NCBI RefSeq assembly: GCF_035609205.1
Contig: NZ_CP141184.1
Location: forward strand, 4,347,001 to 4,411,000
Length of the DNA: 64,000 bases
Direction of reading: 5' to 3'
Source of the DNA: Hymenobacter sp. GOD-10R
Lineage (GTDB): Bacteria > Bacteroidota > Bacteroidia > Cytophagales > Hymenobacteraceae
This document shows positions 39,631 to 49,900 of the stretch, one piece after another. Position 1 is the first letter of the stretch, and the number at the start of each line of letters is the position of its first letter. Made by a program: the position numbers and the translations under genes. Below the pieces are notes generated by a model. That model made no database searches, had not been told where the DNA came from, and saw only the letters and a program-made list of their open reading frames with translations.

Positions 39631-40761
39631 TTACATCTTGTTTTTCGCCGTCTGCAGTACTGCTTGGAATGCGGGCTTGGGTTGATACGCGCGGTCAAAT
39701 AGCAACGGGTAGCTAGTACGACCTCTAATAGGCCAATTATTCAGCCACGAGTCGGCATCGGTGACGCCCCACAGGGTGATGCGGTCAATCACGTCGCGGT
39801 GTTTGTGGAACAAGGCGAACAAGTCGGCGTAGCGCTTGGTGAGCTTTTGCTGCACTGAATCAGGCAAGCCGGTAGGATACACGTTGTACTTGGCATCGGC
39901 GGCAAAGTTCTCGGCAATATCGGCGCCTTGGCGCCGACTTGGATTAGGCAGCACATCAATGTCCAGCTCCGTGAAGTTTACATGGACCCCGAGCTTGGAG
40001 AAAGCAACTAAGCTAGCTTCTACTTGGTCAATGCTCGGTTTGGTCAGCCCGTAATGGCCTTGCATGCCGATGGCGGTTACTTTGATGCCTTTGGCCTGTA
40101 AGCTTTTCACGAGCTTGATCACTCCTTCCCGCTTTTCGGGGCGGTAGAGGCTGTAGTCGTTGTAGTAGAGCTCCGCTTTCGGGTCGGCTTTATGCGCGTA
40201 CTCAAAGGCTTTGGCGGCGAAGTCTTCGCCTAGGATCTCCAGCCACTTGGTTTTGCGCAACTCGCCTTGCTGGTCGTCAATGGCTTCATTCAGCACGTCC
40301 CAGCCGCCAATCTTACCCTTGTAGCGGCCGACAACGGTACTGATATGCTCTTGCAGCCGCTTGAGCAGTACTTCCCGGCTGGCGGGTTGGCCGTTTTCGT
40401 CCTCAAACACCCACTTGGGCGTTTGCTGGTGCCACATCAGCGTGTGACCGATGATGAACATCTTGTTTTGCTGCCCGAACGCTACGTAGTCGTCGGCGGG
40501 CTTGAAGTTGTACTGGCCGGGTTGCGGGTGCACGGATCCCCACTTCAGCAGGTTCTCGGGGCTGATGGTGTTGAACTGCTGCTTGATCAACGTCGTAGCT
40601 TTCGCATCCTGCCCGCTACTTTGCTTATAGTTGAGGGCTGCTCCGACGTAGAAATCGTCCTTGAATACCTCTTTCAACGTGGGTTCTGCTTTCTGCACAA
40701 AACCTAGGGTAACGCCAGCTAGGGCGATGTAGAGCAGGTTTTTTTTTGCTTTCATGTTCAT
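39631..40761 (-). CDS. Family 10 endo-1,4-beta-xylanase
   Basis: Cuts the xylan backbone; 376 residues from ATG 40761 (ATG 40755 is two codons later). The N terminus is a short signal-like segment (KNLLYIALAGVTLGFVQ) without a clear lipobox. GH10 barrel features: NTISPENLLKWGSVHP, GHTLMWHQQTPKWV, acid/base Glu159 in WDVLNEAID, YYNDYS, IGMQGHYGL, nucleophile Glu265 in FTELDIDVL, and ITLWGVTDADSWLN near the end. No binding module, so likely periplasmic or surface action on short or soluble xylan. It is the only backbone-cutting endo-enzyme in the PUL. It is separated from GH127 by 151 bases and from xylA by 295. Confidence 0.94.
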   Translation of the reverse strand: MNMKAKKNLLYIALAGVTLGFVQKAEPTLKEVFKDDFYVGAALNYKQSSGQDAKATTLIKQQFNTISPENLLKWGSVHPQPGQYNFKPADDYVAFGQQNKMFIIGHTLMWHQQTPKWVFEDENGQPASREVLLKRLQEHISTVVGRYKGKIGGWDVLNEAIDDQQGELRKTKWLEILGEDFAAKAFEYAHKADPKAELYYNDYSLYRPEKREGVIKLVKSLQAKGIKVTAIGMQGHYGLTKPSIDQVEASLVAFSKLGVHVNFTELDIDVLPNPSRRQGADIAENFAADAKYNVYPTGLPDSVQQKLTKRYADLFALFHKHRDVIDRITLWGVTDADSWLNNWPIRGRTSYPLLFDRAYQPKPAFQAVLQTAKNKM

Positions 40762-40957
40762 GGTCGAGTAGAGAAGCAGGATATGTAAGCACCGCTCATT
40801 GAACACAGCTGCGTATTCAACAGCAGAGAATACGATTATCCTGGCTGCTCCTAAATGCTGCGCTAACTTCCATCTTATGATAGAGTAGCGTACATAGCAA
40901 GGACAAAAGGTGCCAGCAACGACTTAAAAACCGACCTCCCTGACTGACCTCCATTCG

Positions 40958-41056
40958 GTTCCCACGCCTACTAGAAGGCCAGCCAGGTCGGCAACTACTG
41001 ATCTTCCTCTAGGTTCCCACTCCTATTGAAAGCTCAGCAAAATCGGTTGCTAGTGT
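40958..41056. repeat. Imperfect tandem repeat upstream of the xylanase gene
   Basis: Two copies of about 45 bases, starting GGTTCCCACGCCTA at 40958 and GGTTCCCACTCCTA at 41012 (54-base period), agree at roughly 70 % of positions. They lie in the 295-base gap between xylA and the GH10 gene, on the promoter side of GH10. Function unknown; possible regulatory or duplicated leader. Confidence 0.45.
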
Positions 41057-42388
41057 TTAGATGTACTGATTGATGATGTTCTCCAACCACTCCTGCTTGC
41101 CGCTCTTCTGCTCCGGCTCGCCGTTCTGGAGAGCGTACGTGCGTAGGTCCTCCAGCGTGAGCTGCCCCTCTTCGAAGGCTTTGCCTTGGCCGCTGTCGAA
41201 GGAGGCGTAGCGCTGCTGACGGAACTGCTTGTAGGGCGACTTCTCCAGGATGTCGTTGGCTACCACCAGCGCCCGAGCAAACGTGTCCATGCCCCCGATG
41301 TGGGCCACGAAGATGTCCTCCAGGTCCGTGGAGTTGCGACGGGTCTTGGCGTCGAAGTTGATGCCGCCGGGCTTGATGCCCCCATGCTCCAGGATAATGA
41401 GCATGGACTCGGTCAGTTCGTTGAGGTTGTTGGGGAACTGGTCCGTGTCCCAGCCGTTCTGGTAGTCACCCCGGTTGGCGTCCATCGAGCCCAGCATATT
41501 AGCATCAGCCGCTACTTGCAGCTCATGCTGGAACGTGTGGCCCGCCAGCGTGGCGTGGTTCACTTCTAGGTTCAGCTGGAAGTCGTTCTCCAGGCCGTGC
41601 TCCTTGAGGAAGCCGATGACCGTGGCCGCGTCGAAGTCGTACTGGTGCTTGGTGGGCTCGGCGGGCTTAGGCTCAATGAAGAACTTGCCCTGGAAGCCTT
41701 GCTGGCGGGCGTAGTCGCGGGCCATGGTGAGGAAGCGGCCCATGTGGGCCAGCTCACGCTTCATGTTGGTGTTCAACAGGGTCATGTAGCCTTCGCGCCC
41801 GCCCCAGAACACGTAGTTCTCCCCGCCCAGGGCGATGGTGGCGTCCAGCGCGTTCTTGACCTGCGTGCCAGCAAAGGCCAGCGCGCCGAACTCGGGGTTG
41901 GTGCTGGCCCCGTTCATGTAGCGCGGGTTCGAGAAGACGTTGGCTGTGCCCCAGAGCAGCTTCACGCCGCTTTCTTGCTGGTGCTCTTTCAAGTAGTCCA
42001 CAATCGACTGCAGGTTGCGCTCGTACTCGGGCAGCGAGGAGCCCTCGTCTACCAAGTCGATGTCGTGGAAGCAGTAGTAGGGCGAGCCGATCTTGGTGAA
42101 GAACTCAAAGGCGGCATCGGCCTTGTCCTTGGCCCGACCCAGGAGGTCGCCTTGCGCATCCCAGGGGAAGTGCTTGGTGCCGGGGCCGAAGGGGTCGCCG
42201 CCCGTGCCGGTGAACGTGTGCCAGTAGGCCGTGGCGAAGCGCAGGTGCTCCTTCATGGTTTTGCCGGCCACCAGGCGATCAGCATCATACCATTTAAACG
42301 CGAGCGGGTTGTCCGACTCGCGGCCTTCAAACTTGATCTGCCCGATACCTTGGAAAAACTCGGTTTTGCTTAGCGTGATGGATGGCAT
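41057..42388 (-). CDS. xylA: Xylose isomerase
   Basis: Cytoplasmic conversion of D-xylose to D-xylulose; 443 residues, class II length. ATG at 42388 is chosen over 42421 because [20 protein letters not shown] is the usual beginning. Motifs: [19 protein letters not shown], the active-site His region [48 protein letters not shown] (metal Glu), [34 protein letters not shown] (metal Asp). No signal peptide, in contrast with the surrounding exported enzymes. Its place inside the PUL joins extracellular xylan breakdown to central metabolism; no xylulokinase is found in the window. Confidence 0.97.
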   Translation of the reverse strand: MPSITLSKTEFFQGIGQIKFEGRESDNPLAFKWYDADRLVAGKTMKEHLRFATAYWHTFTGTGGDPFGPGTKHFPWDAQGDLLGRAKDKADAAFEFFTKIGSPYYCFHDIDLVDEGSSLPEYERNLQSIVDYLKEHQQESGVKLLWGTANVFSNPRYMNGASTNPEFGALAFAGTQVKNALDATIALGGENYVFWGGREGYMTLLNTNMKRELAHMGRFLTMARDYARQQGFQGKFFIEPKPAEPTKHQYDFDAATVIGFLKEHGLENDFQLNLEVNHATLAGHTFQHELQVAADANMLGSMDANRGDYQNGWDTDQFPNNLNELTESMLIILEHGGIKPGGINFDAKTRRNSTDLEDIFVAHIGGMDTFARALVVANDILEKSPYKQFRQQRYASFDSGQGKAFEEGQLTLEDLRTYALQNGEPEQKSGKQEWLENIINQYI

Positions 42389-42539
42389 AGTAGTTTGTTT
42401 TCGGTGTAGGTTGATGCTCACTGACGCTCGGCAGGTGATTGTACCTCGTTGCCCTAGGTATCAAATGGAATTAGCTTGTTGCTGACGAAGGAGCATGATC
42501 TGAGTCTGGCAACGAAAGCAGAGACTGCAACTGCAAAGT

Positions 42540-44492
42540 CTATTGCACTTGGCTGTCCGCTTGAAAGGGCGAAGCAGGCAATCCTTCCTTGTTGAAAAGA
42601 TTCGCTCCTTCTGGATTATCGGCCCAAGCGTAACGGACGGATACAGGCGCCGTCACTTGGTCGCTCCAAACGACTACTTTATTGCCTTCCAGCTTAGCCT
42701 GCGCCCAGACGTACTTCTTATCGGGGCCAGCTACGGCAAAGTATTTGGGCTCACCATCTTTGGCGACAAGTCCGCTACCTACATTGGTGAAGGTGAGCGT
42801 TGCTTTGTTGCCGGCTACTTGCATCGCTTGGTAGAGCGGGCCCGCAGCAACTACTTTCGAGTCGCCGTAAGCCACTTTCTCAGCGGCCAGCGCCAACCGG
42901 TGGCCTACCGGCTGCTTGGTAAGCGGGTGAATATCATTCCATTCGCCCAAACCTAGGGTGACGGCCATGCCCGTGTTAGGCACGGCGAGTAGGCGGCGCT
43001 GAATGTCACGCATAGTGGCCCAGTCACTTTCCCCCGGCTCCTTTTTGGTAGCCATAAAGTTGGGGAGCTGCACGTAGAGGAAAGGAAGGTTTGGCTGCTG
43101 AAAGTGTTGGCGCCAGTCCGCTATCAGGCTGGTCATCAGGGCTTGATAGTCCTGCGGATGGCCAGCGTTTGATTCTCCCTGGTACCAGAGCACTCCTTTG
43201 ATAGCATATGGTAGCACCGGCGCAATCATGCCGTTGTAGAGGCCGCCTGGCTGGTACTGAAACGTTGTGCTGCTCGGCGACGCCGGCATGGTAGCACCTA
43301 GCTTGTACTGCCAAGGCCCGCGCAGGTCAAGCGTTTGACCACTAGCAACGAGCCGATATTGCTTGTCGAGGGTAAAACCGCCCCGCCCGCCATTGCTGAT
43401 GAGACGCACCACGATAATATTTTTACCGGGTTTCAGCACGTCTGGACCGAAGTCGTACTTGCGGGGTGGGTATTGGTAGCCAGTGGTACCTACTAGCTTG
43501 CCATTGAGGTAGGTAAAGTCAGAATCTACGAGCGTACCTAGTTCCAGGCGGGCGGGTTTGCCTACCATGCTGGCCGGCACGTCCACTTCCTTCCGGAACC
43601 ATACCACTCCATTCACCGGACCGAGCGAAGTTTGGTCGGCCCAGTAGCCGGGCACGTTCATCGTCGCCCACCCTGCCGCCTCATAGCTAGGTGCGTACCA
43701 CGGCTGCTGACCGGGCGCTTCGCCCTGGTCGGTTTGGTGCAAGCGCTGAGACCAAGCCCGGGAGGCGGCTTGCTCACGTTGCTGCGTGCTAGCTACCAAG
43801 GTGCTGTCTTTGTACTTCTCCCCTGCCTGCTGATAAGTCGGAAACTGTTTCAGTGCCTCGGCGCTCAGCCAAGCTTCAGCAGGCGAGCCGCCAACGGCAT
43901 CTTTTATCAGTCCAATCGGTACTTGATACTTGGCATATAAGTCTTTGGCAAAGAAGTACGCCACAGCTGAAAATTCGCCAATACTTTGCGGGCTGACAGC
44001 GACCCAGCTACCACCCGTTAGGTCAGTTTTAGGCCCGTTGAAAGCGTAGCGCATGGGCGCGTTGAACTGCCGAATGCGCGCATTGCTGGCCGTTTCTACT
44101 TCTTCAGGGTACTTGTCGCGCACCCGGCTCATGGTGGTCTCCATGTTCGACTGACCCGAGCACAACCACACGTCACCAACCAATATATCACGTAGCGTCA
44201 GCTGGTTGCTGGCCGTAAGGGTCATATCAAAGGGGCCACCTGCCTTCAAGGCCGGTAGACTCACGCGCCACTCACCGACGGGGCTAGCCGTCGCACGGTA
44301 CGTTTCTCCCTGAAAGCTAACTGCCACCTTTTCGCCTCCTGCGGCCCAGCCCCAGATGGTGACGGGCTTATCGCGCTGCAACACCATGCCGTTGCTCACC
44401 AACCGAGGCAGACGGACTTGACCCCGTGCGGATGGCAGCGTTAGCACAAACCCAGACGCAAAGAGAAATAAGCCCTTGAACAATACGTTCAT
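42540..44492 (-). CDS. SGNH-type acetylesterase (sialate O-acetylesterase-like), probable acetyl xylan esterase
   Basis: Exported 650-residue serine esterase. Signal peptide MNVLFKGLFLFASGFVLTLP. Ser115 in WLCSGQSNMETT is the nucleophile of the SIAE (SASA) family; a jelly-roll insert (about 255-400, with DVPASMVGKPARLELGTL and KNIIVVRLISNGGRGG) splits the hydrolase fold; the second conserved block is GVLWYQGESNAG and the catalytic Asp/His block is LGEWNDIHPLTKQPVG. A C-terminal beta domain ends the chain. SIAE-like proteins in xylan PULs act as acetyl xylan esterases; sialate is not expected here because no sialidase is present. First enzyme gene after susC/susD. Confidence 0.88.
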   Translation of the reverse strand: MNVLFKGLFLFASGFVLTLPSARGQVRLPRLVSNGMVLQRDKPVTIWGWAAGGEKVAVSFQGETYRATASPVGEWRVSLPALKAGGPFDMTLTASNQLTLRDILVGDVWLCSGQSNMETTMSRVRDKYPEEVETASNARIRQFNAPMRYAFNGPKTDLTGGSWVAVSPQSIGEFSAVAYFFAKDLYAKYQVPIGLIKDAVGGSPAEAWLSAEALKQFPTYQQAGEKYKDSTLVASTQQREQAASRAWSQRLHQTDQGEAPGQQPWYAPSYEAAGWATMNVPGYWADQTSLGPVNGVVWFRKEVDVPASMVGKPARLELGTLVDSDFTYLNGKLVGTTGYQYPPRKYDFGPDVLKPGKNIIVVRLISNGGRGGFTLDKQYRLVASGQTLDLRGPWQYKLGATMPASPSSTTFQYQPGGLYNGMIAPVLPYAIKGVLWYQGESNAGHPQDYQALMTSLIADWRQHFQQPNLPFLYVQLPNFMATKKEPGESDWATMRDIQRRLLAVPNTGMAVTLGLGEWNDIHPLTKQPVGHRLALAAEKVAYGDSKVVAAGPLYQAMQVAGNKATLTFTNVGSGLVAKDGEPKYFAVAGPDKKYVWAQAKLEGNKVVVWSDQVTAPVSVRYAWADNPEGANLFNKEGLPASPFQADSQVQ

Positions 44493-44571
44493 ATGTAAAT
44501 AACCTAGGGTAAGTGAAGCGGCAAAAAAGACGCATGTCCTCTCTTGCTGCTTTTGATTGTAGATGACCTAG

Positions 44572-44625
44572 AAAGCTAGGTAAGAAGCTACTTCTTGGTG
44601 GAAGCGCCCCTTACCTAGCTTTTTT
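44572..44625 (-). terminator. Hairpin terminator after the susD relic
   Basis: Arms 44572-44584 (AAAGCTAGGTAAG) and 44610-44622 are perfect complements around a 25-base loop, with T-run on the plus side and A-run giving T on neither-strand ambiguity resolved by position: it starts 16 bases beyond the relic stop in minus orientation. It may work in both directions. Confidence 0.55.
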
Positions 44626-44640
44626 GCGCAAGGCAATGAT

Positions 44641-44874
44641 TTAGTAACCAGCATTCTGTGTAACATCACCGCTCATTTGCCCACTCGTACGGTCGATTCC
44701 TGCTGCAGAACGGGGGCGTAACACGTGAAACAGCTGGACGTTTTTAGCCGCATCCGAGTCATAGCTCCCGATGTAATCGAGAGTAGACAATGGTTTTGAC
44801 GCCACAAAAGCGGGCACGTACTTCTTCACCCGCTCCATCAGCTTGCCGGTACGTATTAAGTGGCGCTTACTTTT
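44641..44874 (-). pseudogene. Decayed 3' end of a second susD gene
   Basis: An open frame of 77 codons (stop upstream at 44875-44877) whose translation is clearly the C-terminal end of a SusD protein: LIRTGKLMERVKKY, then DAAKNVQLFHVLRP and a terminal DVTQNAGY, matching the family pattern RTGKLVERVKKYN...FHVLRPIPQ.EID...QNPGY. The LRPIPQ signature is scrambled to LRPRSAAGID by two compensating single-base changes: an extra C after CGCCCC and a missing A before TCGAC; reading the +1 frame between them gives V-L-Q-Q-E in place of I-P-Q-Q-E. No start, signal peptide or N-terminal three quarters remain. It lies directly after the terminator of the intact susD and has its own terminator. Confidence 0.8.
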
Positions 44875-44911
44875 TCATTCGGGCAACCAATGCATCAAAG
44901 AGAAAAGGAGT

Positions 44912-44950
44912 GAAAGGATTGGCTGCCCACTACGAGTAGCCAATCCTTTC
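44912..44950 (-). terminator. Terminator after intact susD
   Basis: Perfect 13-base stem GAAAGGATTGGCT (44912-44924) with AGCCAATCCTTTC (44938-44950), 13-base loop. In minus orientation it follows the susD stop by 15 bases and runs into CTCCTTTTCTC. It could uncouple transporter and enzyme expression. Confidence 0.7.
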
Positions 44951-44965
44951 CCTTTCATCAGGCTA

Positions 44966-46924
44966 TTAGTAGCCTGGGTTCTGATAAGCAGCTTTTACAT
45001 CAGCTGGTACGTCCAGTGCATCAAGCTGGGCCTGCGGAATGGGACGCAGGTAATGATACGGCTGAATGGTACGCGTAACGGTAGTAGGCGTGTGGTCGCC
45101 GAAGTTATTGCCGCCAATACGGTAGGTTCCAGCCAGCTCGTTCCATTTCTGGGTGCGCACCAAATCATACCAGCGGTATCCTTCGCCGTAGTACTCACGC
45201 GAGCGTTCTGCCAAGATATAGTTGATGTCTATCGTAGCCGGAGTGGCCGCCACCATAGCCGCGCTGTTATCCTGCACCTTGGCTGCGTTGCTACTGTTGT
45301 CAAAGCGCCATTTGCCGGCCCGGGCCCGAATAACGTTAATCAATTCACGTGCGCTTTTGCCTGCTTTGGTGGTTGCTCCTTTTACGGCTGCTTCCGCCGC
45401 TACAAAGTATAGCTCAGAGAATTTGGCGACGTAGTACGGGCGTGTGCTGCCAGCATTGGGAGAACCTAAGCCCGTACCGTTATCCGTACGGTAAGGGCCA
45501 AGCTTCCACAGACCTGGATAGGCAATTCGGCTGATGCCATTCGGCCCAACTACCCAATCCGCTCTGCCGGGCAGCACGCCTGCGCCTACGCCACTTGCGC
45601 CTGCTCCGCTAGGATAGGTAATGGCAGTAGCCGGCTCTGAGTTCAGGAACGTCAGGATAGGATCACCCATGCTAACTGGCAGGTTATTGGCGTTGTACAA
45701 AGTCGTCTCCGGAACGCCTGTTCCTCTAAGCCAGTTGCCGCGGTACACCGTGGTAAAGGTACCATCGTAGCGAGAATCGTTGGTTTTGTCGGCAAACGTA
45801 TTCATAATGGCGCCAATGGTAGGAGCCATACGTACCCAAGGGCGACCCAATGGCTGCACTGCTTCCCGCTGCACGGAAGAAGCATTACCTGTTCCGCTAG
45901 CTCCTGCTGTTTTGAAGCTTCTGATAGAGGGGTAGTTCCAGGTCAGCATCCAGCTGGCGAAGTTATCAGGGGCGCCGGCACTACCATTACTCAAGTCACC
46001 TGCGTTATACAACTGGCTGGATTCGGTATGGTCAGCGTACAACATCGTTTCCGCGTTGCGGTCATTCGTCCCCACGTTCACATCGTAGTACGTTGGTTGC
46101 AAGCGGTACTGGCCCGGATTGTCGATACCATCAGCTGCTAGGTCATACGCCTTTTGATAATACCATTGAGCGTTGTGGCCATCAGGATCTGTGCGTTGAG
46201 CCTCTGGATAGGTCGGAATGTTATTCGGGTTTTCAAGCCACCAAGCATAGGTTAGGTAGGCTTTTGCCAGATACAAGCGGGCAAGCGTTTTGGTGACACC
46301 ACCAATAACACGCGGAGTCGCCGGCAAGTCGTTGATTGCGATTAGCAGATCCGGAAAAACGGCTTTGGTATACACTTCGGGTACTGTGTTGCGTACCGAA
46401 GTTCTAATCGGGGTGGTATTGAACTGCAGTTCACCTGAGCCTAAATCCAGCGGCACGCCCCCAAAGGTTTGAACCAGCAAGAAGTAGTCGAAGGCTCGGA
46501 AGAACCGTGCTTCAGCAACTAAGGCCGGCGAAACGGTACCCACGGCGGAGGCATTTTTAATAACGCCACTAGCCGTATTGATGTTGGGGAACGCCGCAAA
46601 CCACACCCTGTCGGCGCGGCTGTTATTGCCGTTAAACGCCGCTCTGCCTGAGAGGTCCGCGGCCAGGAAGTTCTCGTCGGCGCTTTGGCCATAGGTTACT
46701 TCGTCTGTCCCGGTTTCGGTGACGTTATAATAGTAAGCCTCTCCGTAGATGTAGCGCAGGTGAGCATACATAGATGTCAACCCTCCGCTAACACCTCTTT
46801 CGGTTTGAAAAAAGCCTGGCTCGTAAAAACTTCTGGGCTGCTCCTCTAGCAGATCTGTGCAGCCAGGCGCAGCTAGCGAGATTACCGCCGCCCCAATTAA
46901 AAAGGTTATGTTAGAACGTTTCAT
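44966..46924 (-). CDS. SusD/RagB-like glycan-binding lipoprotein of the xylan PUL
   Basis: Surface lipoprotein that captures oligosaccharide for SusC; 652 residues. Signal MKRSNITFLIGAAVISLAAPGC with lipobox APGC. SusD family marks: EEQPRSFYEPGFFQTERGV, helical repeats with AEARFFRAFDYFLLVQTFGGVPL, TLARLYLAKAYLTYAWW, FSELYFVAAEAAVKG, INVIRARAG, ILAERSREYYGEGYRWYDLVRT, and the C-terminal HYLRPIPQAQLD...YQNPGY. It follows susC by 11 bases. Longer than average SusD because of a loop region around residues 280-430. Expected ligand: arabinoxylan fragments. Confidence 0.95.
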   Translation of the reverse strand: MKRSNITFLIGAAVISLAAPGCTDLLEEQPRSFYEPGFFQTERGVSGGLTSMYAHLRYIYGEAYYYNVTETGTDEVTYGQSADENFLAADLSGRAAFNGNNSRADRVWFAAFPNINTASGVIKNASAVGTVSPALVAEARFFRAFDYFLLVQTFGGVPLDLGSGELQFNTTPIRTSVRNTVPEVYTKAVFPDLLIAINDLPATPRVIGGVTKTLARLYLAKAYLTYAWWLENPNNIPTYPEAQRTDPDGHNAQWYYQKAYDLAADGIDNPGQYRLQPTYYDVNVGTNDRNAETMLYADHTESSQLYNAGDLSNGSAGAPDNFASWMLTWNYPSIRSFKTAGASGTGNASSVQREAVQPLGRPWVRMAPTIGAIMNTFADKTNDSRYDGTFTTVYRGNWLRGTGVPETTLYNANNLPVSMGDPILTFLNSEPATAITYPSGAGASGVGAGVLPGRADWVVGPNGISRIAYPGLWKLGPYRTDNGTGLGSPNAGSTRPYYVAKFSELYFVAAEAAVKGATTKAGKSARELINVIRARAGKWRFDNSSNAAKVQDNSAAMVAATPATIDINYILAERSREYYGEGYRWYDLVRTQKWNELAGTYRIGGNNFGDHTPTTVTRTIQPYHYLRPIPQAQLDALDVPADVKAAYQNPGY

Positions 46925-46935
46925 GTCTGATTTCC

Positions 46936-49900
46936 TTAGAAGGTAAGGGTAAGGCCTGCGAGATAAGTGCGGGTGGCCGGGGCATTAGTTCCCAGCGTTA
47001 GGATGCGGCTGAGGTTGGCGCCATATGCTACGGCCGCATTCTCGTTGCCGCGCGAGTTGGTTTCCGGATCCATGCCCGACTCTTTCTTGTAAGGCGAGAA
47101 GAACACGAACGGGTTCTGGGCCGTCGCGTAGAGACGCATTCTGCTCACGCCCTTACTTTTCAGCCACGTGATATTGTCGAAGTTATAGCCGAGTGTGATG
47201 GTGCGTATCTTCATATAAGAAGCATCAAAGTACCCAAGCGTGCTGCCATACTTCGGATTGTCGCTGCTTCTGGGACCAGCTGGATTAGGATATTTGGCAT
47301 CCGTGTTAGTAGGAGTCCAGTAATCCACCTTCACGTTGTTGCGACGACCGCTCAGCATGTTGAGATAGCCGGCCGAGCCGTAGATGGTGCTGTTGAGCAA
47401 GCCGCCGTTTTGGAAGATACCTACTACGCTCAGATCAAAGCCTTTATACGCAACCCGGGTATTGAATCCGCCTTGAAATTTGGGGTTGGTATCTAGAATT
47501 TGCCGGTCTGCTGCGCCAATGGCTCGGGTAGGGGTACCATCTGCATTGTAGTCGCCAGTGTATTTCACCTTGATCATACCTGGGGCTCCGCCGGGCTCTA
47601 GAATGTTCAGGTACTGGTCTCCTTCTTGCCAGAGCCCGATTTTCTCGTAGTCAAAAACTACGTTGATCGGTTTTCCAACGAACCACCAGTTGTTTTCGTC
47701 CCTGGGCTGATTCCCCGCAAGCGCCGTAATCTTATTGCGGTTGGCGTACGCGTTAAGACCCGCTTCCCAAGTCCAGCCGTTGAGATTGTTCAGGATTACC
47801 CCGTTCAACGAAAGCTCAATGCCTTTGTTCTGGGTAGCGCCAACGTTGGCCGTGTAGCTTCCTACGCCCGAAGTGGCTGGCAAGCCTACGCTGAGCAGCA
47901 GGTTTTCGGTTTTGGTAACGTAGTATTCGACCGTACCGGAAAGACGGTTATTTAGGAGCGCGAAATCTACCCCGTAGTTCCAGGTCTTCGAGTACTCCCA
48001 ACCCAACTTCGGGTTAGGCAGCTCGCTCACATACAAGCCGGTCTGGTAGCCAGTCGGCCCAAAATTGTAGGGACGGGTCGTTAACCGGCCCAAGGTAGCG
48101 TACGGGTTAACAGATTGGTTGGAAGTGACGCCATAGCCAGCCCGGAACTTCAGCATGTTCACGGCCGAAACATCCTGCATGAACGATTCTTTGGCTACGT
48201 TCCAGCCTACCGACACAGCGGGGTAGGTATTCCATTGGTAGCCTGGCGAGAGGCGCGAGGAGCCATCCGAACGAACCGTAGCTGACAGCAGGTACCGGTC
48301 GTCGTAGGAGTACATCACGCGGCCCATGTAAGACAACAGCCCGTATTTTGTATATCCTTGTTCGCCATTATTGGGTAAGGATATTTCGCCGGCGGCCAAT
48401 GCTAGGTTGTAGAACTGGAAGGCGTCGGAAGGAATATCCCGGGCATTAATCTGCGACCGGTTGAACACGTTATTGGAAGCCGAGTACAGGGCTATTGCAT
48501 TTATATTATGCTTCCCGGCAAAAGTGCGGTCGTACGACAGGATGTTTTCAACGGTATAATCGGTCGTAACGGAGTTGTTGACCGAGCCCGTAGAAACGTT
48601 AGTGGGGTTGTCGGAGCCGATGCCTTGCCCGGTGTAAGAGCCACCCTGGCTCTGCCGATAGTTTACGCCCAGATTGAGGCGATACTTCAGTCCTTCTACT
48701 CCCGGAATCTTAAACTCTCCGAAGATAGAGTTGTAGCTGGCAAAGCTTCTTGATTGGCTTAACCATTTGTCCTTGTTAGCCTCTACGACATCTTTGTTGT
48801 ATACCCACTGATTGTCCTGTACCATGCTGACTACTCTTTTCAGAGAGCCATCCGCGTTGTACGGATTAGCAATTGGGGTTGCAGCCAAAATGCCGTATAT
48901 ACCTACGTTGCCGCCTTCGGTTAAGCTATAGCTGTTGTTCGCCGTAAAGCCCAAACGGACGTACTTGCCAACGCCTTGATCAAGCGTTCCGCGCACGGAA
49001 TAACGGGTGTATTGTTGAGTTGGAATGACACCTTCTTCCTGGTAATAACCCGCGTTGAAATTATATCGCCCGTTCTGCGTGCCGCCGGAAACTCCTATGT
49101 TCTGATTGACCTGTATACCCGTTTTGTAGAGATTATCCTGCCAATCAGTATTCACGTCAGGTGACTCATCCAAGCCAAACTGCGGAACGCCGTTAGTTGC
49201 GTACAAGCCTGCTGCCTTGCGAAGCTCAACAAATTCAGCCCCATTCATCATAGGGTATCGAGAGAAGAGTGTTTTCGCGCCAACGAACCCATCATACGTT
49301 ATTTGCGGTTTCTGACCTACTTTCCCGCCTTTGGTGGTTACCAAAACAACGCCGTTCGCCCCACGCGACCCGTAAATAGCTGTGGCCGAGGCATCTTTCA
49401 GAACATCAACACTCTGGATGTCGTTGGGGTTGATGTCGCCGATAGAGCCCGGAAAAGGGATGCCATCCAGTACGATCAGCGGATCATTGCTGGCAGTGAG
49501 TGACCGTACCCCACGAATGCGAATCTGGGTGGCAGCGCCTGGCTGGGAGGAGGTTTGCGAAAACTGCACACCGGGCAACCGGCCTTGCAGAGCCTGTGAG
49601 ATGTTAGCAGCAGGTACCTCACGCAAGGTCTCGCCGCTGATGGAAGCCACCGAACCCGTTACCGCTTCGGCGCGCTGCACACCGTAACCTACCACCACTA
49701 CCTCGTCCAGCGCCTTGGTGTTAGTAGCTAACTTGATATTTATGGTAGATCCGGAAACGACTACCTCTTGGCTTACGAAACCGATAGCGCTAAATACCAG
49801 CGTGCTTCCAGTAGGGGCTGACAACGTAAATCCGCCCTCGCCGTTGGTTGAAATCCCGTTGGTGGTACCTTTTTGTAGAACCGTGACGCCGGGCAGCCCT

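Noticed and set aside
44843..45412. A 189-codon plus-strand frame opposite the 3' part of susD
   Set aside because: It is the antisense shadow of a well-supported SusD gene and has no recognisable domain.
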